This document shows, piece after piece, positions 1 to 12,739 of a stretch of DNA of 64,000 nucleotides. This DNA is from Ifrita kowaldi (taxonomy: Eukaryota > Chordata > Aves > Passeriformes > Cinclosomatidae). The stretch covers positions 62,001 to 126,000 of the forward strand of contig VZRS01005496.1 of the NCBI GenBank assembly GCA_013398055.1. Direction: 5' to 3'. The position numbers and the translations under genes are program-made. Position 1 is the stretch's first letter. Each line of letters begins with the position of its first letter. The notes beneath the pieces were generated by a model, which saw nothing but the letters and a program-made list of their open reading frames with translations, had not been told where the DNA came from and ran no database searches.

Positions 1-3000
1 GACTGGAACCCCACAAGTATAAAATAGATAGGCGGATCATAGAAACTGGTTGTCTTCTGTGGTTAGCTATTATGGCTATTTACAAAAGCTGTCAATTGAA
101 TTTAGAGCCCACTGTGAGGCCTAGCACATGGCTATCAATATGACATCCTTAGCTTCTCTGTCTGCCATTTGGATTTGAAAATTTAGGTTTGTGCTGTCTC
201 TGCATAGAGGTATGTGTTAAAATTTAAATGGTATAAATGGAGAAGTCAGTAACAGTAGTGGGAGAAAATATGTTGAGAATCTGACATTTTTTGAAAAGCT
301 GATGAGAAATCTTAATTTTTAATAATGTAGGTTAGCTTGAAACTAAATAGAACTGCGTCCTATTTGTTTCTGCAGGTAGATATGTGTTTGTTAGGTCTAA
401 GCAGGTATATGACTTGAACTCCTTTGAGAATATATGTTCAGCTTTGGGCTTATTTCCTAGTGTCTTCTTGTTGAAGTGGAATGCATATAGATGCTTGGTG
501 TTGCAATTGCTAAAGTCATCACAAAATTTCTTTTCACCCTCCTAGTATTGGGAGAGGTTTCAACTTATTGGAAAGAAATGTCATGGTTCTTTCTGAGCAT
601 TGGCTTCCTTTTCATATAAGCAACTTGAACTTTGAATGATCACAGTAGGAGGAAAAATGATTTTGTAAGGCTGGGCAAAAAGAAGTAGTTGTCCATGAGA
701 ATCTATTGAGGTGGAGTCCATGCTGTGAAAAAAGTCCAAAAGAGCCACCAAGCTGAATACACAGTGTGAAATGGAAGTGTATTTGAATAGAGTGACTGAA
801 CTTATTTGGTGGAAAAAGACATTCCTAAGACATAATTGTATGTAGTGAGGATGGCAGTATTGAGTCCCTGTAGGACTTTGTCACCTCTGCTTATTACCCC
901 TTCAGCCCTTCAGTAATAACTTGCATTTGGAGGAAAAAATCCACAGAAGTAGGTAGCAGGAGCGTTGGGGACTGCTGCCCTCTGTTCTGCATTATTGTGT
1001 TACTATTCATTCATCTGCCTTTGCAGTTAATATGAGGTCTTCGTGTCCTTTTCCTTTTTATGGCTTATGGGAATAAACAGGGTTAAGTGCTACTGTGTTC
1101 CTCTGCTATGGAGAGAACCTAGTGTGAAATTTTCAATGAAGGAAGGCGTGTGTGACTATGCTACAGTGTGCTGAAGGCTTTTTTGCGTTTTGGGCCATTT
1201 TTGCACTGTCAGTCTGACCTCTAGATTTAAATTCTGATTTCTAGTCTGAGGCAGGTATTTAGACAGCTGTTTACTTCCAGTTTAATAAAAAAGGTTTTGA
1301 GTAACATGTGGATTTCTTTTATTTTTTTGTCTGAAAATGTGAAGTATAAAGAAAGTTTGGTGCCGCATGACTTGGTTGCATTTCATGTTGCTTTGATTTT
1401 TATCCCAGAGTTGAAAGTCACATTAATTTAATGGCTAATAGTGGACCGTACTTTGTAGCCCCAACTTAGATCATTAGTGAAATTACATGAAGCTGAAAAG
1501 GTAATGGGAAAGTAAATTTCCCAACTGAAAGTGCTGCGGCACTTCGATAGATCCTAAGGAATGTGCTACTGTCTGTTGTGAATACAAACAGTTTTTCAAA
1601 ACATGGGAGGTACTCAGTTTTAAAGTTCTGCCCTCTCCTCTTTTAGATCTGTAGTGATTGTCTTAATTTGAAGGACCTTGTCTTCAGGTTTAGGATTGTG
1701 ATATTACTCTAGAATTTTCTGTATCTCATTTACATACTTCCTCCTTTGTTTTCTTCTATAACCTTTTTGACATGGCTATAGTTTTTGGTGGTTTTTGGTT
1801 TTGGGTTGTTTTTTTTTAACTTTAAACACCAGATTTTCCCATGACTTGCATTTTCTTTTATAGATGAATAACACTTTTGCATTAATTTGGTGAAACCAGC
1901 TGATTAATGTCCTGGCTGCACTTAGTTGCCTCCTAAGGCAGAGCAAATCCTAATGAACTTCTTGTGTTGGCTTCTGCAAGTAGAGTCACAGGGATCTTTT
2001 TTATTTAGGACCAAGCCTTTCTTATATGAGAAAAAGCCCTTCTATATTGAAATATTTTTCTCCATGGAGCAGAGACTTAGAAGCTTTTAAAAAATAAGTA
2101 GTTTGTTTATCAGCAGTGATTTTGCTTAATGTTTTATGCATCATTTTATAAATAGTCACCGTTGGTTCAGAGACAAAGAAAAATGCTCTTATGAAAAACT
2201 AAATTTGCACAAAAGAAAAATATGTCCATTACTGCAAGATAGTTTATCCCACCATTCGTTATAGTCTGTTAAATAATTTTTTTCCCCTACTGCTTTTCTA
2301 CTTCATATGGCCTCTGGGACACTCTGACATATGCAGATGACCAAATTTGGGAAAAGGTGTCCTTTCGTGTTCAAAGCCATGTAATAGCTTGTTGTCTTCT
2401 TGTTTCATTCTATAATGCTGGGTTCTGAGGAGAGACAGTAGAGAGAGGAGATGAGGAGAAAACAGTCCATGCTGTTTTGGCTATTGGAGCTCTTTCTGAA
2501 TAAGCACAGGCTGCTCTGATTAAGCAGCTATTATATCCGATACACTTCACAGAGTTAATGCTGCTCTTCATCATGTGAAATAGCAGGAACCTAAATCAAA
2601 GCTAACTTTGCAGTATTTAAGTAAGGAAAACTTTCCCAAGTGTTCTCATATACAGTTGAGACTGACTACTGGAGCAAGAGTTGCCTTCTTATCTTCAAAC
2701 CACCAGTGAGTAGAATTCCTGGAGTAAATGCTTCCAAAGGCATGCAGAGAGAATGGGTGGCCAGAAAGCACTGGAAAGGAGCATCTGAAATGGCTGACCT
2801 GAACTTCTAACCCTAGAAACCATTAACAAATTTGCCAGGTTGTTGTAAATTTTTTCCCAACCCCCTATCTTTGGCTAGATGTATATGGTTTCCAGTGTTC
2901 CTCCTGTTGTTCCTTATAGTTTAGTGGCATTTGTTTCCTGTTGTTGCCTCATTGACCCATGTGGATATTGCTAACTACACAAATGACTACTAAGTAAAAA

Positions 3001-6000
3001 AACCCTGTAAACTGAAGAGCAGTATTTCTTTTTCAGACTTTCATTTCTACTTTTATTGTAATATATAACTTGAAATTAAAAGAAAAGAAGTTTCTGACTT
3101 TGTGACTTCTTAAATTGTTTTCACTTGTGAAGTGAGTTTTCAGGTCAACATCTGACTGTGCTCATGTTGGTCAACCAGTGTAAAAGTTTGTGATCCAAGT
3201 AAAAAGCAGCAATGACTAAGAACAGTGGGAATTTGAACTGCTTGTGTAGTTTTTGACTCATTTGTCAGAAGTGGATTTTATTATTTCTCCTGTAGTGCTT
3301 TTATGTATTTTACTTTTGTATTTCAGTGTGCTTACCAGAAATCCCGCTTTCCATAATTTGTAATACTAACAGAATCTTTTATTAGGACTCTGTTTTAAAA
3401 GCTACCAACATTGAGATTGTTTCTTTAGGTTTTTTTTTTTTGTTTTTTTTTGGTTTTTTTTTGCATTGCTTAATACAAGTCAGTTTTTTGTAGGTCTTTG
3501 ATGCAAACAAAAAAGATAGCTGACACATAAGAACCTGGTGAAATTACAAAGGATAAAGTGAAGTTGTTTTACCAGCTGGAAAAGACAATCTTAACAAATC
3601 AATACAAATTTCTTGAGCTGCTACATCAAATTCTTTCAAAAAGTGTAGTCTGTCCTCCCTCTCTCCACATGTTGGTAAGGCCAGGCCTACTGTGTTTCCT
3701 CATCTGCTTCATTGTTTACCAAGCACTGCCAACATACGTTGCTCTCTGAAGCTGGCCTGGGCTTCCTGCTGAAGGGAATGTCCTTGAGCATATAATGAAA
3801 TTTTGACAGTGTTTAACCAGGCCAAGAGCTAAAATAATTTCCTTTGATGCAGAATGATCTGCAAATAGTATGGTGGTGCTGGAGGTCAGAGCTGAGCTAG
3901 TTGCCATTTTGGTGGAGTTTTTGAGCTTTGCTGTTTGTGCCCTTAGCTTAGTACATATTTAAATTCATATTGCAAAGATACTTATCAGTTTCTCCATCTG
4001 GTTGGCAAAACGAAATTATTTTGTGCAGTTCACAATGTGGGCAGCAGGACAGTTGTGTGTAAAATTAAAATTTTTGTCCTCTATTTTTCCATGGATTCCA
4101 AACACAGAGCTGTTTATCTGTTTTCTTTTGTGGATCTGCTTTGAACTACATTTTTAGGGGTTAGGTTTTTTAATTTACCACTCAAAGAAAATGTAATAAT
4201 CCATTTGTTAAAGTGTCCAGTGAGATTTGATTTTTTTGCTCCTCATGCTTATCCAGTAGCTGGTTGTGTCAATTCCACAGCAGTATGGGTGCTGTATGCA
4301 GTTGGCACTCTGACTGGCTCCAGTGCTTAGACAGTTGTGTCTGCACATAAGGGAAGTTTTTCTTATAGGTCGACTTTTTTTTCCAGAATTTGGCTTATAT
4401 TGTCCCTCAGACCTTGTTTAAATGAGAAGATCTGTGTTTCCAAATAAACATTGTAGTTATGCAACAATTAGTAAGGGGAATCTTTTGCTATTAAACTTCT
4501 GAGCCCAAAAATGGAGGTCCAGCTTCTGAGAAAAATGATGCATAGTGTATTCTGATTCATTAGGTGTGATATGCTTTCAGGAGTTCTATTTCCCTCCCAG
4601 AATTGACTGTAGGCGCTTCCTAAATTTCTGTATCACATGTACAGCATCTAAACACCAAAGCTCTCCATGCATAGTTCTCAATGGATCCATTGAGAAGTAT
4701 TCTTTTCATATCTACAGTTTATTATTGCTGGTAATTCATTGTAACTGTAATACTTTTCTAATGCGCCAAGACTGAAATATTTTTCCCCAAAGCTGGTTAG
4801 TTATTTTCTATATAGTAGTATTTTCTCATAAACTAGTGTAGAATCATAGAATCAAGGAATTGTTTGGTTTGGAAAGGACCTCTGAGATCCACTGAGTCCC
4901 ACACATTAACCTTGCTCTGCTTTTTTGCCACTAAACCATGTCCCCAAGTGCCACCTGTTTTTTGAACAGTGCAAGGGATGGTGTTTCCAATGCCTGACCA
5001 CGCTCACAGTGAAGAAATTTTTGCTGGTATGCAATCTAAATTTCCCCATGCAGCCATTTCTTGTCCTATTTCTTGTTACTTGGGAGAACTTTCACCTGCC
5101 TACCTCACTATAACCTCCTTCCAGGTAGTTGCAGAGAGAGATAAGGTCTCCCTTGAGCTCCTCTTCTCCAGACTGGACGACCCCAGGTCCCTCAGCTGCT
5201 CCTTAGTAAGACTTGTGCTCCAGCTCATCACCATATGCACCTCTTGGGAGTATTAATTCTGTAGGAGCCATTGACAGAGTTGTTGCTTAGATTTTCAAGC
5301 TAGGTTTCTTCTTAAAAACAGTCTCTGAAACTTAAGGAGTTCTAAGTGAAATTTCCTGCTCAAGTTGATGTCTTCATTTGTACCACACAACCCTTAAGAT
5401 ACCAGATTTATTAGTTGTATTGTTTTGAGAATGCACTGAGAAGAGTTTCAGCCAGTGCTGTGTAGATAACACTGAAATGTTAAGTCTTCTGCCATAGTGG
5501 TGATATACTGAGGAAAGAATTTGTGCTAAAGAGAAAAGTTATTTATTGGTTATAATTAAATAGCACATAATCTTGTCAAACACATTTCTGTTGAGTAATG
5601 AATTTCACAAAAGTAATTTAGGAAAAATATCTTGCACAGAACTTATGGCTCCTTAACATTCTGTCACGTATACATTATAAAAATTGCAAACTACTGCAGC
5701 ATGAACCTTTGTGTCTGATTCACGACTTTACAATTACACTTTATCTTCCAGAAATACTGCCCTGATACTGTTACTTATGCAGTAGCTTTCCCACTCTGCC
5801 TGATAATCATGGACGGGACTTCTGTTTTCAAGATTGTTGTCTGCTCCTCTGCATGTACTAGAGCAAAATTAGTCAGTTGGAACAGTTGGATGATTTTGCA
5901 GATACAAAGAAACCCTGGAACTTTCATCCATTCTGATAATAAAGGGGAGGTTTTATTACCACATGATCTTTTCAGCTGTCTCAGCAGAACAGAATATGTT

Positions 6001-6471
6001 AGGGAAAAAAAGGTTTTTCTTGTATATGTGCCATTTTGTTATTTAAAGAGATGCCATAATTCTGAAATAAGTGCATTTGTTATCATGAATTCTACAAATA
6101 CTGAAGCAGAGTGAGAGGATCCTATGAAGTTGTCCTCTCCATTTTGGTAAGTGGATGTGAATGGAACATGTGGGAAAAGCTCTACTGCTCACAGGCTCTT
6201 CTAAGTTAGAGCTCTGGTTAGTGAAACCCCATTTCTAATAGGAACTGCAGGAGGATTGTCTTCAAGGGCTGGCTGCCATGGAGCAGGTGTGTGTTCGTAA
6301 AGGACATTCATTGATACAGAGTTTATGGCCGAAAAGTACATTTTCATGATAGTTGTATTCTCTCAGAGGTCTCACTGATCTTGGTCCAAGATCATGGTGG
6401 TTCAGGATAATAGTGAAAATCTGTTTGTGAACATGTGCAGATGAGTTCTGACTTTACTCTCTGTATTACAG
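1..6471 (+). other. intron of the KIAA1143-like gene (5' end outside window)
   Basis: This stretch precedes the acceptor site of the only recognised coding exon, so it is read as intron on the plus strand. I looked for the preceding KIAA1143 exon, whose product should contain a lysine- and glutamate-rich helix similar to human KKGDLSVEEVMKIKAEIK, and did not see it, so the intron is probably longer than 6.4 kb. The sequence is AT-rich with T/G-rich runs at about 1779-1820 and 3429-3470. It contains one CR1 fragment in the opposite orientation (4840-5235). The acceptor end has a CTGAC branch-point-like motif at 6448-6452, a pyrimidine-rich tract and a terminal CAG at 6469-6471. Confidence 0.6.
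4840..5235 (-). mobile_element. CR1 non-LTR retrotransposon fragment (3' end)
   Basis: The plus strand opens with AGAATCATAGAATCA, the reverse complement of the CR1 3' tail, followed by the typical GGAAAGGACCTCTGAGATCC segment. Further recognisable blocks include the one around CACAGTGAAGAAATTTTTGCTGG and the terminal CTCTTCTCCAGACTGGACGA region. The element is therefore inserted on the minus strand and truncated at its own 5' end near 5235, as is usual for CR1. Several small frames across it are by-products of the repeat. The 5' limit is approximate. Confidence 0.92.
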
Positions 6472-6683
6472 ATGATGAACCAGAACCTGCTGATGGAAAA
6501 ATTATGTTCAGGAAACCAGCCAAACGTTCATCAGAGAAGTGTTTGGACTTCAATGTAAGCTCAAGTAAGAAGATGAAAGAAGCAAAGAAGACTAAGAGGG
6601 AAGCAACTACTTCTCAGAGTGCAGCTAAGCAAGTAAAAAACAGCAGTCTTCTCTCATTTGATGATGAGGAAAATGATGATTAG
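6472..6683 (+). CDS. KIAA1143: KIAA1143-like protein, last coding exon (C-terminal 70 residues)
   Basis: This is the final coding exon of an orthologue of human KIAA1143, a small uncharacterised, highly charged protein; I recall the family as Pfam DUF4604 but could not check. Compared with human KIAA1143 from memory, the same order is kept: DDEPEPADGKIMFRKP matches human DEEPTPADGRIIYRKP, then comes a lysine-rich, NLS-like stretch (KKMKEAKKTKR), then the end KNSSLLSFDDEENDD matches human KNSSLLSFDNEDENE. The stop codon TAG is at 6681-6683. The exon starts after CAG at 6469-6471 and the first codon is split: its first base comes from the upstream exon (phase 1) and should be G, giving Asp. The in-frame ATG at 6435 lies in the intron and is not a real start. 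No exon for the N-terminal half (about 84 residues in human) is present in the window. The lysine-rich and acidic tail is likely disordered. Identity is strong; function is unknown. Confidence 0.93.
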
Positions 6684-7600
6684 GTGTTGTATTTTTTTAT
6701 CTTTTACTTGCCCTTCTAGAGACCTGAATAACATTGAGGGCTTTCATAGAAATTGAAGCATGGTGTCTGAGTTTTCTCTTACTTTGTTATAGTCCAACTA
6801 GAGAAATATAGTATAAAATTAGCAAGATTTAGGTCTTTGCAGTTAGCTGGAACTGTATGCCATGTCTTTATTTTAAAAGAGAATTGAACCGTGTATGTAA
6901 AAGCTATTTGAGCTCAGAAATGAGTAGCAAGATATACCTGTATATATTCAGCTTATAAATTTTCAGTCAATCAATTTTAAAATGCCCTCCATTACTAAAA
7001 TGTATTTCCTCTATATTGAATAGCCTTAGTTGACAGTTGTGTGGCTTTTACCTGTTATTACTGACATTCAAAAGAGAGACACTTCATTACTGTGGAACAG
7101 AGACTGAAGTTTTCTGTCTCATAGCTTAACAAAAGTTTGCGCAACCTTTGCATTTGTGATTTGCAAGATTAGCTCTTTGCAGAGCCTTGCAGTAAATGAG
7201 GCTGCAGTTGCTAAAGTCATGTAGTCTTGATCCTGTCTTTGGTGAATGCAGTCTAAGAAACGTCAAATCAGTTTGAATTGGTTGTGATAGCAAGGTATAA
7301 AGATTTTGATTTTAGTTGATGGTATCAACTAATACAAAAGAAGCCTAAACCATTAGAGATGGTGCAGTTTAGTTTTGACACTGATGGGCTCAGTGGTTTG
7401 GTGGTGTTTTGGGGTTTTTTTTGAATTATATTTGTTCCAGTTGGCTATTTATGTGTTCATAATTATTTAGGATCTCAGACAGCTTGTTTAAAAAAATGTA
7501 TTTCATCTTTAAGCTGTGGAAAAGCATTAACTTAGTTTTCTTCAAGTAGGAGGGAAGTTGTAAACAGGGAATTTAAGTCAAGAAACACTATAGCTGTGTG
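6684..7600 (+). other. probable 3' UTR of the KIAA1143-like gene
   Basis: The AT-rich sequence directly after the stop codon has no long frame and no recognised repeat. It is assigned to the 3' UTR by position only. No canonical AATAAA occurs in the first 900 bases. A variant AGTAAA at 7191-7196 followed by a GT-rich stretch could be a proximal poly(A) site. The alternative is that the transcript runs through the LTR-like insertion to the signals near 8909-8961. Confidence 0.45.
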
Positions 7601-8617
7601 TGTCTTGGTTTAAGACAGTTTCTGGGGCAGACACTCCAGAATGAGTTACTGCCCCTTTTAGTTTTAACTGCTCCCCTTTCACCAATAAGCAGAGATGAAA
7701 GCAAGAACATGTAAGTGAAAAAATAACAGTTTATTTAAAAATGAGTTAGCAACTGGCAGAAAAACAGTAATCATCACTAGATACAAAGGTGCTGAATCCC
7801 ATGGACTACCCGGGAACAAAGAAAACAAGATAGTAGAGAAGCCCAAAAATGTTGGCCTCCATAGAAGACCACGTGGTCCAGGGGACAAAGACAAGCTGGT
7901 GGAGAAGCCCCTTCTCCTGACCATGTGGTGGAGAGAGAACAAAGGGAAAAAAAACCCCACAGCTTCTGAAACTCTGTGATTATAAAAGTCCCCACTGAAA
8001 CTCTGTGATTGTAAAAGTCCCTCTTCCCCCAAACAACAACCAGCGAGGAACAAGGACAAAACAAAAAGAAACCTGGACTCCAAAACCAATCAAATGCTGC
8101 TGATCCATTTGCTCCACATCACCCAACAGGGTCTCTCTCCCAGCAGCAGCAGCAGCTCCATCAGCAGTGGCAGCTGGAACTGGTCAGCAGCTGGAACTCA
8201 TGGAGGGACTCGGCCTGCTCCTCAGCAGATGACAGGCAGATGGCTGGGGCAACGTGGACTCCATGCCCTCTCGCTTCAACTGAGTGCTGCTGGTGGGCTG
8301 GAGTGACTGTATGGAGCAGGAGCTGTTCTGTTTTTCCCACTGTGCTGCCATGGCTGGCCATCCTGGGTGACAGCAATGAAAAAGAAAGGAAGAAAAAAAG
8401 GTCTGAAGAAAACGTCCTTGCTGGCCCAGAGACCAAAACAAAGGGGAGCTTCTGCCTTGCGCTGCCTCAGCTTCTCAGTAGCTAGTGGAATGAAAGAGAG
8501 GCCTGTGTGAGTGTTGTCCTACTTTTAACAGGATCCTGGCAACTCCTGTCTCCACGAACCTGGGGCAAAACCCTCAGGTTCTGCTTCTGACCTCCAGGTC
8601 TTAAAGGGAGAATAACA
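7601..8617 (-). mobile_element. LTR-like element, probable solo LTR of an avian ERVL-type endogenous retrovirus
   Basis: The block opens TGTCTTGGTTTAAGACA and closes AATAACA, fitting the TG...CA ends of an LTR. The opening, and an AATAACAGTTTATTT stretch near 7725, resemble my memory of songbird ERVL LTRs. On the minus strand that stretch gives an AATAAA poly(A) signal, so the provirus would read right to left. It differs from its surroundings by higher GC, an internal 29-bp tandem duplication and overlapping meaningless frames on both strands. No gag, pol or env sequence is visible. I could not find matching target-site duplications, so the ends and the class are tentative. Confidence 0.45.
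7966..8023. repeat. 29-bp tandem duplication (2 copies)
   Basis: Two adjacent copies of a 29-bp unit beginning CTGAAACTCTGTGATT lie at 7966-7994 and 7995-8023 and differ at only a few positions. They sit inside the LTR-like element. Duplicated blocks of this kind are common in LTR promoter regions. Confidence 0.8.
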
Positions 8618-8908
8618 ATCTTGGTAGATGGACGTAGAAAGAAAGTGACCATTTCAGCACCTTTTCTGTAAGAGGATGTGCTGAAATGCAAAATGACACT
8701 GAGAGCTGATGGGATTTGGGAGAACACGGTGGTACAAATGTGACTAGTGACTTTGAAATTATTTGGATGTATGGTGTGTTCTGTAGCCATATAAAACCAG
8801 TTCTGCTGTGTGACAGGACAGTCAAAATTATTCGGCCTGTAAAGCTTCATTGAGGAGCAAATTTCAAGTTGCTGTGTGAAACAGCTGGTTTTAGTTTGTT
8901 CATTTGGT

Positions 8909-8961
8909 ATTAAACAATAAATTATGTTTTCTTTTAAGTGGTCCAAAGACATTTTAATAAA
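8909..8961 (+). terminator. cluster of poly(A) signals
   Basis: ATTAAA at 8909-8914, AATAAA at 8916-8921 and AATAAA at 8956-8961 occur within 53 bases on the plus strand, followed by a T-run near 8985. They could be the distal 3' end of the KIAA1143-like transcript, which would then carry the LTR-like element in its 3' UTR. Another ATTAAA lies at 9185-9190. Use of any of these sites is inferred. Confidence 0.4.
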
Positions 8962-11089
8962 AATTTCAGTACATGAAATGAGATTTTTTTTTTGCCACCT
9001 GATATTGGAGCCTCCTGTACCACCTGCTGCCTGTCTCCCTACATACCAGCTTCCTGCAGCATAACATCAGATGCAAGTCTGCACACTGTTTCATACCTTT
9101 TGTGTGAGTCCACGTTACCCTGATTTTGAAAATGAATAGATCTGTTGTCCTTTCAGAAAATTGAAACCAGACCTGTAAATGGATATTAAAGTCTTGTTGC
9201 ACTGGTCTCCTATTAGAATTGTGAGAGAGGTGCTGTGTGGCAACCTGATTATTCCCATGAGGACATGCTACATTTGTAAATACATAATTTGTCTGTATTC
9301 TCTATACATAAAAGAAGAACAAATTTAAAGAAGTACAGAACCAAAGGTTCCTAGGGATTAGTATTTCCATTTATTTTGTACACTTAAAACTTGTTTGAAT
9401 CCATTAAATATACATACATATATACATACACACCCCTGAGTAATCTTGTAGCTTTCCAGCATACAAAAGGAATATTTGGGCATATGCCAACAATGGAGTA
9501 AATACTCTGACTTGCTGAGACTCATCTAAAAGAATGAATTAACCATTGGCTGCTTACTTAAACTTTTCTGCTTCTGTTCCTCAGCACAGAAATACATTTG
9601 CGTACATTTTTCTTGCACAACCAGGAAGCTCTTGACTTGAGCTGTGAGGCTGTTTAGGAGACATGGCTATCAAGATAAGTGCTTGCCAAGGACCAGAGGG
9701 AACTTGGTTTTACCTTAAAATTAGAGAAACCCTCACAAATATGCAGTTGATCTGGCCTGCTCAAGATAAGATTGAGATCTTGTTTGAGTCTGGTTAGTAA
9801 TTGCATTTAAACAAAAGTTACCATTTTTAGTGAAAGACGGGAGACTGAAGTCCAGTAAAAAGAGGGTTACCTTAAAGTACTGAGTGCAGTACTTTTGCTT
9901 AATCGTGCTTCTTGCCCTACAACTTTATGACAGATGTCTGGAATGGAAATAAATTGATTGTGTTTACCTGGAAATAATAAATTAAAAGGTATATTGTTCT
10001 TTAGGCAACACAGCAGGGGAAAGAAAAGCAGATATGGAAACCCAGTTTCCTTCCTTTATTCTGACTGATTTGTAGTGCTCTGACCAGGAGGAGACCTTTG
10101 TATTCATTGTATTTCGCTCCCAGTTCACCTAACAATAACTGATTGAATAGATTTATTAAGAGGTGTGAGTGATGCATAAAGGCATTTTAATCAGGTAGTC
10201 ATGTGAAAATTCAGTGTTTTTACCATGACACACCAGGAAAATCACACACACTATCAACTCCCCATGAAACCTGTGACTAAAGAGAACAATTACTTGTTCA
10301 TTTGGGAAAGAAAGGTGAAACTCTTAAGCAATCACCTGTGTTAATGGGCCGTGGGAAGATAATAATCACAACTTATAGAGGGGAAGCCAAAGTTAAGCAC
10401 CATGTGGAACATGAGGCTAGGACAGGAAAGGACAATTTTCTTGGGTTTTCCTTCTCTCTGGCTCTTCCTTGCCTCCATTCCTAGTCTTTTTCCCCTCCAG
10501 CAGTAGAGAATGTCTTTGCATTTATTTTCTCATGGAGTGTGCCCAGTTAAATGTGAGAGAAGTGCTGGAGGAAGAAGGTGAGAGTAGCTGATGCTTGTTA
10601 TCCAATATAGAAATCTTGGTCAGATGTGGCCTGTTAACTCATGGGAATCTTGTACAGTTTTGATTAATAAAATACTTGAAATTTCCCAGTTCATTAAGAC
10701 TAAAACATTTATTGATGGTGTTAGCTGAGAAGTGAGGTGCAGCAAATCTGGTGAACTGTAGTAGCATTGCAGCAATAGATGCTGTTGTATTTGTGAAATA
10801 AACGCAAATTTGTTGTACTGCAAATGTTCATTTCATTGGCCTAAAGAGGAAGGGATGAGTCAGAATTCTATTCTGATAGTTTTTTTTGTCCAGCTCTTTT
10901 CCAGGAAATATCATTTGGAGGATCAAAAGCTATGTTTTGCAGACACTGAGCACAAGAAGCCTGTATTTAGCAGTTTTAATTACACATTTTTTAAGTTTCA
11001 TCACAGGACTTAATGTCCTTTTTCACAGTGCTTCAGTATATAATCCTGTTAGGAAACGGCAGATTTAAAATGAAGCAGGAAGCAGCAAT

Positions 11090-11560
11090 GTCATCGTTTC
11101 AGCTGATTGTTTCCCTTATGCTGTAGTGTATTAACTAAGTAATGCTTCACTTGGCTGTGCAGAGCCAACTGCGTTCTCAAGGACATCAGGCTTGCCTGCA
11201 GATGAGTCATTACCTTTTGTGCTGCACAAGAGGTATGATGTGCAGTCTCAGCAAGTGTTTGTCCATTGAAGCTGGTTAATAACCTATAGGCCTCTCCTGT
11301 GGCAAGATGCCATAAATCAATCCTTTGTGCATTCAGCAAACAGAAAGGCTGGTGTATCAGCTGCCTGTTCAGTATCATCCCTTTATTCCCATTCCTAGAG
11401 CAAGGTACTAATCTGCAAAGACATTTTTCATGTCGTAGACCTTTCCTTCTACCCCACTTCTTTGAGAGCATTTCACAGGCAGCAGTCACAGAGATAGCCA
11501 TTAAAACCAGGGGAGACACACCACAGGGTTTTATGTGGCTGCAACTTCCTGTAGACCTCC
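11090..11560. promoter_or_regulatory. candidate conserved noncoding block
   Basis: This block has a more even base composition than its flanks and contains motif-like segments, including GAGTCATTACC near 11205 and the imperfect palindrome GGTTAATAACC near 11274-11284, which resembles an HNF1 half-site pair. Overlapping frames on both strands (157 codons minus, 130 codons plus) show no recognisable domain. Regulatory function is a guess. Confidence 0.2.
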
Positions 11561-12687
11561 TCAAGATTCTGAGAACCTATAAAATCTCAAAGCCAGCCTC
11601 TGGGAATTTACTTTCTCCTGGAGAAGATGAATGGGACCAGTCAGGAAAATTATACAAGATTGAATTTTACTGTTATTTACCTCACTGTTAACGTTTTTGG
11701 TTTTTTTTTTTTTTGAAGGTAAAACAACAGCTGTTAAAAGCAGTTCTTTCCCTCTTATCAGGACAAGTGGCTTTGGTGCCATTCCAATCCATATGGCGAA
11801 GGATTCCTTTTCCTTGACTCTGGTGGCAGTCTTCAGTGCCATGCCTGATTAGTTAAGGCCATGGGCAAGAGGGATCTAGCTTGTAAGAGGCAGAAGTTAT
11901 TAGAGGAAGGTGTTGTCAAGCCTCTGTAGGATAACGGTGATCACTGCACACTTTTAGTTTTGATATCATGAAAGAGTTGTTCCCTTAGGGACAGCACAGT
12001 AACAACGAACTTTAAAAGGGCAGATTATAAAACTATGAGGAAAATGGTTAACAGCAGGCTGAAGGGCAAAGAGAAGTACTTAAAAACCATAGAGATCTGC
12101 CTGGAGGCTATTTAAGAACATTGTATTAGAGGCACAGATGGTTTGTATACCTCTGAGCAAAAACAGCCTATGAGGAAGGATGAAACTCACAGGGTTACGT
12201 GGGAGAAAAGCGTGAGTATAGAAAGGTTGAAACGCATCCCTTAAAGATGACGACTGCCTGAATGACAGTCTAGGGAATGCTACCAGCAGAGTGGAGAGAG
12301 CTGGAAAGTCAGTGCTGAGGAAGAGATTATAGCAGCTGCTGACTTTGGATCCCCATGATGAAACGCTGAAAAGAATGAGTCTAATAAAGTCCAGAACACT
12401 CTGCCTCTGAAGACTGGGCTGCTCCAGATGAGACTTAACCAGAAAAAGCAGCATACTGTTAATCTGAGTTAGCTAGCACAAGCCAAAATCTTAATAAATC
12501 AGTCTGCCTTTTTAATATGTTACCAGGCCAAATTTAAGAGTAAAGGAGTACATTCAATCATAGTTACTCTATGCTCAGACTTTATTTTCACCTTGTGTTT
12601 TATACAGTTCCAAAAATGCTTTCAGTCTTTGCTGAAGAAGGTAAGAGACTAAAAAAAGAAATTGAACAGTCATAAAAACTCTGATTT

Positions 12688-12739
12688 TAGTAAAAGAAAA
12701 AACCCTACATAAAACCCTAGTAAAAGAAAATACCCTACC
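12688..12739. repeat. 30-bp partial tandem duplication
   Basis: A unit beginning TAGTAAAAGAAAA and containing ACCCTAC is repeated with a 30-bp period; the second copy is partial and almost identical over 22 bases. It has no evident function and looks like local slippage or duplication. Confidence 0.8.

Noticed and set aside
6435..6471. ATG at 6435 as the start of an 82-residue protein
   Set aside because: The 12 codons before 6471 lie in the pyrimidine-rich intron end; homology to KIAA1143 begins exactly after the CAG acceptor.
8482..8952. 156-codon minus-strand frame near the LTR-like block
   Set aside because: It crosses the proposed LTR edge and has no resemblance to retroviral or host proteins.
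11091..11691. Overlapping 157-codon minus and 130-codon plus frames
   Set aside because: Two long antiparallel frames of moderate GC content without family resemblance are expected by chance in 64 kb.
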